Below, in pieces: positions 1 to 6,495 of a stretch of DNA of 64,000 bases. Under the pieces are notes generated by a model, which saw nothing but the letters and a program-made list of their open reading frames with translations, had not been told where the DNA came from and did not search any database. The stretch spans positions 1 to 64,000 of the forward strand of contig DBHK01000013.1 of the NCBI GenBank assembly GCA_002295635.1, written 5' to 3'. This DNA is from UBA830 sp002295635 (GTDB taxonomy: Bacteria > Pseudomonadota > Alphaproteobacteria > MPNO01 > UBA830). The stretch's first letter is position 1. The number at the start of each line of letters is the position of its first letter. The translations under genes were made by a program, and so were the position numbers.

Positions 1-54
1 TGCCAATCTGAGTTTATCTTTAATATATATAATGTATTTCTAGTTCACCGACTT

Positions 55-89
55 TAAAGAAATAGCGGCACAATGGCCGCTAAGTCTTT
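55..89 (-). terminator. Hairpin, possible original terminator of tRNA-Lys
   Basis: A 7-bp perfect stem (TAGCGGC / GCCGCTA, 63-69 with 76-82) has a 6-base loop and an outer AAAGA/TCTTT pairing. Read on the minus strand it is followed by a T-rich stretch. It lies just beyond the partial tRNA-Lys copy at 98-124. It may therefore be the terminator that sat directly behind tRNA-Lys before the 0.8-kb segment came in. This is inferred from fold and position only. Confidence 0.4.
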
Positions 90-97
90 GAAAAGAT

Positions 98-124
98 TGG
101 TGCGCCCACCAGGACTCGAACCTG
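98..124. repeat. Partial tRNA-Lys 3' end, candidate att site (distal)
   Basis: These 27 bases are identical to 896-922, which form the 3' end of the intact tRNA-Lys gene (T-arm, acceptor strand and CCA). Identity stops sharply at 125, where the sequence becomes unrelated. A truncated direct repeat of a tRNA 3' end is the usual footprint of site-specific integration by a tyrosine recombinase. Confidence 0.75.
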
Positions 125-253
125 TCAATTATTTTCAAACTATTTTATAAGTCGTTGAAAACATTGACATTTTGTCCGGTGGGCTATTTAGGGTGTAACC
201 CTGTGAACAATCTATATATTTCAAACACTTAATAACTAACGATAAAACCTAAT

Positions 254-289
254 TCGCACACAATCGCACAAATCGTACACAATCGCGCA
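254..289. repeat. TCGCACA repeat cluster (left)
   Basis: Four copies of a 7-mer close to TCGCACA occur at 254-260, 264-270, 273-279 (TCGTACA) and 283-289 (TCGCGCA), spaced 9-10 bases apart, about one helical turn. The same 7-mer appears twice near the other end of the segment. Such helically phased short repeats inside both ends of an integrated element resemble integrase arm-binding sites, but that role is inferred. Confidence 0.5.
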
Positions 290-431
290 CACCGTACTTG
301 CCTATTTGGAATTAATTTCTGGGAGCGATCAAGAGCCTGGATATCTTTTGCTCCCGCAGTTGTTCGGTTAGCTTCAGTAGCATCTTCTTCTACTGCAACA
401 AACGGACAGGGGTTAGGATGGAGATCAGCTC

Positions 432-728
432 ATGACGATTGACTATGACAGCGTGCCGGTCACGACCGAAGAACGTTACGACGAAGAAACTAAAAGCATG
501 CGTTGGGAAATCCTAATCAACGGCTGGTCAATAGGTAACAGTAGCAGCGAGGCAAGTGCTATTGAGCGGGGCGAGTGGTTGTTGCAAGACCCCGGTGGCA
601 GGGTCACACTGCGTCGGCTTGGTATTAAAGATTGGATGTTTTCTCGCACGCCGGAAGAAGTGCAGCAGCGTCGTAAGGAACAGATAGCAGCGCGGCGTGA
701 AGAAATGCTGCAGCGGTTGCGGCGCTAA
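432..728 (+). CDS. Hypothetical protein, 98 aa, in the tRNA-Lys segment
   Basis: I do not recognise this protein. A GGAG sequence lies 8 bases before the ATG, which supports real translation. The product is hydrophilic, with no signal peptide or membrane segment. It ends in a strongly basic, probably helical tail rich in Arg, Glu and Gln (about residues 73-98), which might bind nucleic acid or a partner. It is the only plausible gene between the two tRNA-Lys repeats, so it is either cargo or a leftover of the integrated element. Confidence 0.55.
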   Translation: MTIDYDSVPVTTEERYDEETKSMRWEILINGWSIGNSSSEASAIERGEWLLQDPGGRVTLRRLGIKDWMFSRTPEEVQQRRKEQIAARREEMLQRLRR

Positions 729-831
729 ATGCATCTGCCGCCCACCATTTACAATCTAATCTCCCCCACACCTGACAGATGAATAAAAATGCCTACCGGG
801 CATATTACAAGAGCATGCAGGGGCGTCCAAA

Positions 832-849
832 TCGCACACAAATCGCACA
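832..849. repeat. TCGCACA repeat cluster (right)
   Basis: Two exact TCGCACA copies at 832-838 and 843-849 lie about 50 bases inside the tRNA-Lys junction. They mirror the four-copy cluster at 254-289 in the same orientation. They may be integrase arm sites or residual element-end sequence. Confidence 0.45.
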
Positions 850-895
850 AATTGGCTTTTTCAAAAGCTAAGTATTTGTTTTTGCACCAGAAAAA

Positions 896-971
896 TGGTG
901 CGCCCACCAGGACTCGAACCTGGGACCCACTGATTAAAAGTCAGTTGCTCTACCACCTGAGCTATGGGCGC
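896..971 (-). tRNA. tRNA-Lys (TTT)
   Basis: Read on the minus strand this folds as a 76-nt cloverleaf with acceptor stem GCGCCCA/TGGGCGC, discriminator A and an encoded CCA. The D-arm is GCTC/GAGC, the anticodon stem ACTGA/TCAGT encloses anticodon TTT, and the T-arm is CCAGG/CCTGG. The 27 bases at its 3' end (896-922) are repeated at 98-124, so the gene appears to have been used as an integration site. The intact copy would have been restored by the incoming element. Confidence 0.95.
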
Positions 972-1050
972 TAAATTCGTTATATAACGGGGTCAATAAA
1001 TAGGTAGCCACTTCTTTCCGGTCAACAGAAACCTTCGGTTTAAAGAGTTT

Positions 1051-1554
1051 TTACCCCTTTAATCTTTCAGCCAAACGTTTCGAAATTCGCGGAGAGACAA
1101 ACTGAGTTATATCCCCGCCTAATTTAGCAATTTCCTTGACCAAGCTGGATGCGATAAAGTGGTACTTATCGGACGCCATGAGGCAAACTGTTTCCACGTC
1201 TGGCGCCATCTTGGCGTTCATGCTCGCCATTTGGAATTCATAATCAAAATCTGATACAGCGCGGAGCCCACGGACAAGAATGGTTGCATCTACATCATGG
1301 GCAAAATCAATGAGGAGGCCAGTAAAGGGACGTACTTCGATGCGGTCACTGAGGCCATTTTCGAGATGCTGGATCTCCTCTCGAACTAATTGAACACGTT
1401 CATCTATAGTAAAGATAGGGCCCTTACCCGGATTAATAGCTACGCCAACGACAAGATGATCCAGCAGCCTTGCGGCTCGGCCAATGATGTCGGCATGACC
1501 GTTGGTAATGGGGTCGAAAGTACCCGGGTATATCCCGATTTTTTGTGGGGCCAT
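1051..1554 (-). CDS. coaD: Phosphopantetheine adenylyltransferase
   Basis: This enzyme transfers AMP from ATP to 4'-phosphopantetheine to make dephospho-CoA, the penultimate step of coenzyme A synthesis in the cytoplasm. The 167-aa length is normal. The nucleotidyltransferase signature GTFDPITNGH is at residues 11-20, the LVRGLRAVSDFDYE block at 93-106 and the SSLVKE segment at 136-141. It lies 35 bases downstream of gyrA on the same strand and is probably co-transcribed with it, an order common in alphaproteobacteria. Confidence 0.97.
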   Translation of the reverse strand: MAPQKIGIYPGTFDPITNGHADIIGRAARLLDHLVVGVAINPGKGPIFTIDERVQLVREEIQHLENGLSDRIEVRPFTGLLIDFAHDVDATILVRGLRAVSDFDYEFQMASMNAKMAPDVETVCLMASDKYHFIASSLVKEIAKLGGDITQFVSPRISKRLAERLKG

Positions 1555-1589
1555 AGTTCACGTCCGTGATTACTCGATTTTAGTAATTT

Positions 1590-4421
1590 TTACGCGTGTC
1601 CGCCTTCATCGTCTACTTCGACTTTATGATTAATGTCCTCACCGACCTTTTTGGCGCCCTCCTCGGAGGGTAAGATTTCGTCGGGGCGTGAGGGATCCTC
1701 ATTGTCTTCGGCTTCATTCTCGGTTTCCTCAAGGTGGGCGACCGATACAACTTGCTCGTCTTCAGCCGTGTCGAACAGAGTAACGCCTTGAGTAGATCGC
1801 CCAGCAATCCGGATATCAGAAACTGGGCTCCGAATTATTTTGCCGCCATTAGTTACCAGCATAATTTGATCGGTGTCTTCCACAGGGAATGAGGCGACAA
1901 CAGGACCATTACGGCCCTCTGTTGTGATGTTTACGACCCCTTGGCCACCACGTTTCGTAATCCTGTATTCGTAAGCGGATGTACGTTTGCCATAACCATT
2001 TTCCGTGACGGACAAAATAAATTCTTCGTCGGCCGCGATTTTTTCAATTTCTTCCTCACTCAGGTTCACCGTCGTGTTTGTCGCATCATTCATTTCGACA
2101 ATTTCTTCAACACCGTTATCGTCTTCATCACCTTCCTGTCGACGACGTAACTTCGAAGTACGCAAATATGCATCCCTATGAGTTGTATCAAGCGTTGTGT
2201 GTTTTAATGCCGCCATAGAAACAATCTTCTGTCCGCCTGACAATTTTATGCCTCGAACACCGGTCGAAGTTCGCCCGGAAAATACGCGAACATCTGTAAC
2301 TGGAAAACGGATGCTTTTGCCGCTATCCGCAGCCAAGAGGATATCCTCCTCTTCAGTACACGTCTGAACACCAATGAGCTGATCACCCTCATCCAATTTC
2401 ATCGCAATCTTGCCGTTTGTCATTATGTTAGTGAAATCTGACAATCGGTTACGGCGCACGCCCCCCGATGCCGTTGCAAAAATAATAAAGAGATTACCCC
2501 AACTCTCCTCATCCTCCGGCATGGGCATAACAGTGGTGATTGTCTCACCCTCTTCTAGGGGCAGAAGATTGATTAGCGCCTTTCCACGCGCCTGCGGACT
2601 ACCTTCGGGGAGCCGGTAGACTTTCAGCTTGTAAACGATCCCGCGAGAGGAGAAAAATAGGACCGGTGTATGTGTGTTACAGACGAATACATTGCTGACG
2701 AAATCTTCGTCGCGCGTACTCATACCAGCACGTCCCTTGCCGCCACGCCTCTGTGCCCGATAACTGGTTAGCGCTACCCGTTTGATGTAGCCTGCGTGGC
2801 TGACGGTAACAACCATTTCCTCCCGTTGGATGAGGTCTTCTATATTCGTCTCAAGTTCAGAATCCTCAATCGCCGTCCGGCGGGGCGTTGCAAATTGTTC
2901 TTTAACGGTAATCATCTCATCGCGCATTATCGATCGGATCCGCTCGCGGGATCGAAGGATATCCAAGTAGTCCTCGATCTCAGTCGCCAGACCGCTTAAC
3001 TCCTCGGCGATCTTATCGCGCTCAAGGCCGGTCAACCGCTGCAAACGAAGCTCTAAAATCGCCCGAGCCTGAGCTTCTGAGAGGCGGTACCTGCCATCGA
3101 CAACCACATGATCGGGATCATCAATTAATTCAATCAGAGAAGCGACATCAGTCGCCGTCCAATCTCTATTCATCAGTTCGGTACGCGCCTCAACTGGGTC
3201 TTTGGCACCGCGGATCAGGGCTATTGCTTCATCAATATTTGCCACTGCGATTGCAAGGCCCACCAGCACGTGTGCTCGGTCTCGGGCCTTTGAGAGGTCA
3301 AATTCTGTCCTTCTCCGTATTACTTCTTCTCGAAAGTGAACGAATGCCTCGAGAATTTGTTTAAGGTTTAGAAGTTCCGGCTTACCCTCGTTTAGCGCCA
3401 GAGTATTGACACCAAAACTGGTCTGTAGAGGGGAATACCTATAAAGCTGATTGAGAACTACGTCCGCGAGAGCGTCTCTCTTGATTTCGATCACAACCCG
3501 CACACCGTCACGGTCAGATTCGTCTCTTAGGTCTCCTATTCCCTCGATCTTCTTATCGCGAACCATCTCGGCTATACGCTCTATCATCCGAGACTTGTTT
3601 ACCTGGTAGGGAATTTCGGAAATTATAATTGCTTCACGGTCCTTTCGGATTTCTTCAATTGAGACACGCCCCCGCATTACGACGGATCCACGCCCGGTCT
3701 CAAAAGCATTCGTAAGTCCCTGACGTCCGACAATTATCCCCCCAGTCGGGAAATCGGGACCGGGAATTACTTGCATGAGTTCGGCAATCGGCAAATTAGG
3801 ATTATCAATTAACGCGCAACAAGCATCGATCACTTCCCCTAAATTATGCGGTGGGATATTCGTAGCCATACCTACCGCAATACCGCCCCCACCATTCACC
3901 AATAAATTAGGAAACTTCGCGGGTAATACGGTTGGCTCTTTGGTTGTTTCATCGTAGTTAGGTTGGAAATCGACAGTTTCCTTATCAATGTCGTCCAGCA
4001 ATTCTCGGGCCACACGCTCCAGCCGGGCCTCCGTATAACGCATGGCGGCCGGCGGGTCTCCGTCCATGGAGCCAAAATTACCCTGACCGTCTATGAGCGG
4101 GAGACGCATAGAGAAGTCCTGGGCCATTCTAACCATCGCATCGTAAATAGCTTGATCACCGTGCGGGTGATATTGCCCCATAACATCACCGACTACGCGG
4201 GCTGATTTCCGGTATGGTCTATTCCAGTCGTAATTACTCTCGTTCATCACGTGCAAGATGCGTCGGTGAACCGGCTTTAGGCCATCTCGCACATCGGGCA
4301 GTGCGCGACTGACAATAACGCTCATGGCGTAATCGAGGTACGATTTCCGCATTTCCTCTTCGATCGAAATCTGCTCAATATCGGGATCGAAAGGCGGCGG
4401 GGGAACGCTCTCTTCAGGCAA
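1590..4421 (-). CDS. gyrA: DNA gyrase subunit A
   Basis: GyrA is the DNA-cleaving and rejoining subunit of gyrase, which introduces negative supercoils together with GyrB. The catalytic tyrosine is Y129 in AAMRYTE, and the GyrA box QRRGGKGR opens the C-terminal beta-pinwheel. At 943 aa it is longer than the E. coli protein (875 aa). The extra length is a charged insert within the pinwheel and an acidic tail rich in Glu and Asp. In the quinolone-determining region the sequence is HPHGDQAIYD, so residue 90, equivalent to E. coli Ser83, is Gln, while the Asp87 equivalent is kept. It is followed by coaD. Confidence 0.97.
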   Translation of the reverse strand: MPEESVPPPPFDPDIEQISIEEEMRKSYLDYAMSVIVSRALPDVRDGLKPVHRRILHVMNESNYDWNRPYRKSARVVGDVMGQYHPHGDQAIYDAMVRMAQDFSMRLPLIDGQGNFGSMDGDPPAAMRYTEARLERVARELLDDIDKETVDFQPNYDETTKEPTVLPAKFPNLLVNGGGGIAVGMATNIPPHNLGEVIDACCALIDNPNLPIAELMQVIPGPDFPTGGIIVGRQGLTNAFETGRGSVVMRGRVSIEEIRKDREAIIISEIPYQVNKSRMIERIAEMVRDKKIEGIGDLRDESDRDGVRVVIEIKRDALADVVLNQLYRYSPLQTSFGVNTLALNEGKPELLNLKQILEAFVHFREEVIRRRTEFDLSKARDRAHVLVGLAIAVANIDEAIALIRGAKDPVEARTELMNRDWTATDVASLIELIDDPDHVVVDGRYRLSEAQARAILELRLQRLTGLERDKIAEELSGLATEIEDYLDILRSRERIRSIMRDEMITVKEQFATPRRTAIEDSELETNIEDLIQREEMVVTVSHAGYIKRVALTSYRAQRRGGKGRAGMSTRDEDFVSNVFVCNTHTPVLFFSSRGIVYKLKVYRLPEGSPQARGKALINLLPLEEGETITTVMPMPEDEESWGNLFIIFATASGGVRRNRLSDFTNIMTNGKIAMKLDEGDQLIGVQTCTEEEDILLAADSGKSIRFPVTDVRVFSGRTSTGVRGIKLSGGQKIVSMAALKHTTLDTTHRDAYLRTSKLRRRQEGDEDDNGVEEIVEMNDATNTTVNLSEEEIEKIAADEEFILSVTENGYGKRTSAYEYRITKRGGQGVVNITTEGRNGPVVASFPVEDTDQIMLVTNGGKIIRSPVSDIRIAGRSTQGVTLFDTAEDEQVVSVAHLEETENEAEDNEDPSRPDEILPSEEGAKKVGEDINHKVEVDDEGGHA

Positions 4422-4724
4422 GGGTCTTATCTTTCTCGATAGCGTCAGCGGACTGTCACAGGGGACAGATTGTTAGACAATTTTAGACCTCTCGGCCGAT
4501 TCGAACAAGAAAACGGCGAGCTATAGAGTATCCCTAAATAATTGAAAAAATTGAAAAATAATTCCGTCAGACGATTAAGCGGCATCACCAATGTGGCCGT
4601 TGGCAATAGTATCTTGTTTTCTACTAAATGAAAAAAACCCTAATGACCCAACCAACGTCCTTTGGACAAGTGCCTACTTTGAATTTTCAGCACCAGCCGC
4701 CGCACATTCCTACTACTTTACGAA
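4422..4724. other. Intergenic, gyrA leader and ssb downstream region
   Basis: This 303-base stretch has no gene that I can support. It must hold the gyrA promoter and the end of the ssb transcript. It is AT-rich around 4540-4565 and carries a short direct repeat TTAGAC near 4471-4487. I see no clear rho-independent terminator and no LexA-type GTTC-N7-GTTC box. Confidence 0.5.
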
Positions 4725-5201
4725 TTAAAAAGGTATCTCGTCGTCTAGATCTCCACCGCCGCTCGACGCAGGACCGACACCTTCACTCGGGGAACCACCC
4801 GTATCTTCATAACCTGCCTCGCCTCCGAAGTCACCTCCGCTAATACTGTTACGGCTGTCGAGCATCGTAAGCTCCCCGCGGAAACGGTTAAGGACTACTT
4901 CCGTTGTATATTTTTCAGCGCCTTGTTGATCAGTCCATTTGCGTGTAGCCAGTTGCCCCTCCACATAAATCTTGGAGCCCTTCTGTAAATATTTCTGCGC
5001 AACTTCGCCGAGACGTTCATTGAAAATAACGACGCGATGCCATTCGGTGCGCTCTCGCCGCTCCCCGCTATTACGATCACGCCAGCTTTCAGAAGTTGCA
5101 ACGGAAAGACTAACGATCGGATTACCATCGTTGGTGTGTCGGACTTCGGGATCTCGCCCAAGATTTCCAATCAGAATTACCTTGTTGACGCTGCCAGCCA
5201 T
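4725..5201 (-). CDS. ssb: Single-stranded DNA-binding protein
   Basis: SSB coats single-stranded DNA during replication, repair and recombination and recruits partners through its acidic tip. The OB-fold spans about residues 4-110, followed by a Gly/Ser-rich linker and the conserved C-terminal tip DLDDEIPF. I place the start at 5201 (MAGSVNKV) rather than at the longer frame beginning at 5231, because SSB proteins begin here and GGGAG lies 6-7 bases upstream. The protein is then 158 aa, a normal size. It sits between gyrA and uvrA, separated from uvrA by an inserted dehydrogenase gene. Confidence 0.95.
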   Translation of the reverse strand: MAGSVNKVILIGNLGRDPEVRHTNDGNPIVSLSVATSESWRDRNSGERRERTEWHRVVIFNERLGEVAQKYLQKGSKIYVEGQLATRKWTDQQGAEKYTTEVVLNRFRGELTMLDSRNSISGGDFGGEAGYEDTGGSPSEGVGPASSGGGDLDDEIPF

Positions 5202-5379
5202 ATCATACTCCCATTTGCCGTTTTGGGGCACCGCAACAGGCGCCCAAATAATTCGACATCATAATACCAAGCTGTTGAAACTACGCCACGGGCTTTAAAG
5301 TTATTTCGCCGGTTTATTCACAAGGAATTAAATCCACAGTACACAACCATAATGTATGAATTGTTTAGTAGAGTATCTC

Positions 5380-5394
5380 TCCGGACTGTCCGGA
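5380..5394. promoter_or_regulatory. Perfect palindrome, possible operator
   Basis: TCCGGAC-T-GTCCGGA is a perfect inverted repeat with 7-base arms and one central base. It lies in the spacer between the dehydrogenase stop and the ssb start, about 180 bases upstream of ssb. The T-run is on the wrong side for it to terminate the dehydrogenase transcript. An operator for the ssb promoter is possible but unproven. Confidence 0.3.
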
Positions 5395-5412
5395 AAAACG
5401 CTACGAGTGAAT

Positions 5413-6387
5413 TTATCCAGGGATTATTGGATTGCGTCCCGACATCTCATTTATAATTTTGCCGTCTAGCCAGGAACGCAAGTTTTCAACCGTGCCGACA
5501 TACCAATTGCGATAGTTCTCCACGGTAACGTATCCGAGGTGTGGAATTATAACTGTATTCCGCATGTTTCGAAGTGGATGATTGTTCGGGAGGGGTTCAA
5601 CATCGAAGACATCAAGCCCCGCTCCAGCAATAGTGTTGTTCTCAAGGGCGGAGATCAGGGCTGCTTCTTCGACGATTGGACCTCTTGATGTATTAATTAA
5701 ATAAGAACTTGATTTCATGCGGGCGAGGTCCGCACCTTGTATAAGGCCACGCGTTCGATCACTGAGGAGTAAGTGAATGGTCAGGAAGTCTGCCTGTCCC
5801 AGCAGTTCTTCCTTAGATACTAAGACGGCACCCGCTTCGTCGCAGCGATCCTGAGTTAGATTCTCTGACCAAGCAATTACCCTCATACCCATAGCAATAC
5901 CGACACGTGCGACGTCCATGCCAATTCTCCCTAACCCCATGATGCCAAGAGCCTTATCGCGGAGACCAATCCCCACCGTTTCTTGCCATGCCCCTGCCCT
6001 CGTTGCCTGATCTTCCTGGGGTACGTTGCGCGCCAGAGCGTGGATAAGCCCCCAGGTGAGCTCAGCCGTTGGATAGCCGAGCGAGGGCGTACCGGTACAA
6101 ACAACGCCATTCTCAGTAGCGGCATCGACGTCAATGGATAGATTCCTCATTCCACTACTCACTATGTGTTCCAGCTTTGGAAGTTTTTCTATCAAAGAGC
6201 GTGGGAATGGTGTTCGTTCGCGCATTACCATGACGACTTCATAATCAATGAGGCGAGCTGCTACCTCGAATTCATCTGACAAATGATCATTAAAGACCGT
6301 GATTTCGATATCACCATCGAGAGGGGTCCAATCTGCCATCTCCATAGCTACATTTTGATAGTCGTCTAGAATTGCCAATTTTCGCAT
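5413..6387 (-). CDS. D-2-hydroxyacid dehydrogenase family protein
   Basis: This is a cytoplasmic NAD(P)-dependent oxidoreductase that interconverts a 2-keto acid and a D-2-hydroxy acid; the substrate cannot be told from sequence. The Rossmann motif GLGRIG is in the middle, followed by the catalytic Arg in NTSRGPI, the Glu in DVFDVEPLP and the His in IPHLGY. I start at 6387 (MRKLAILDDYQ), because GAGG lies 9 bases upstream; the ATG at 6402 would place that GAGG inside the gene. It is about 324 aa. It interrupts the ssb-uvrA neighbourhood usual in alphaproteobacteria, so it is probably a later insertion. Confidence 0.88.
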   Translation of the reverse strand: MRKLAILDDYQNVAMEMADWTPLDGDIEITVFNDHLSDEFEVAARLIDYEVVMVMRERTPFPRSLIEKLPKLEHIVSSGMRNLSIDVDAATENGVVCTGTPSLGYPTAELTWGLIHALARNVPQEDQATRAGAWQETVGIGLRDKALGIMGLGRIGMDVARVGIAMGMRVIAWSENLTQDRCDEAGAVLVSKEELLGQADFLTIHLLLSDRTRGLIQGADLARMKSSSYLINTSRGPIVEEAALISALENNTIAGAGLDVFDVEPLPNNHPLRNMRNTVIIPHLGYVTVENYRNWYVGTVENLRSWLDGKIINEMSGRNPIIPG

Positions 6388-6495
6388 TTTGCCGCGCCTC
6401 ATGAACGTTTCACGACCTTATCGAGTCGCTTTGGATCAGATCCCACCCTATTATCTTTATCATCTAAATAGCTTTATTAGCCGTAAATAAATTCT

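Larger units (their letters stand above)
98..922. mobile_element. Small integrated segment or decayed island at tRNA-Lys
   Basis: The segment is bounded by the 27-bp direct repeats 98-124 and 896-922 (798-base period). It contains one plausible gene (432-728) and TCGCACA-type repeat clusters near each end (254-289 and 832-849). No integrase is visible inside. It could be the remnant of a larger island after deletion, or a mini-element moved by an integrase encoded elsewhere. Bases 125-431 hold no gene that I can support; 729-895 hold only the right-hand repeat cluster. Confidence 0.6.

Noticed and set aside
789..974. 61-aa frame ending in a GAPTRTRTWDPL-type sequence
   Set aside because: It is the antisense read-through of the tRNA-Lys gene, a well-known false ORF pattern.
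6388..6495. LexA (SOS) box upstream of uvrA
   Set aside because: I looked for GTTC-N7-GTTC and its complement GAAC-N7-GAAC; only GAAC-N7-GACC is present, which is too weak to call.
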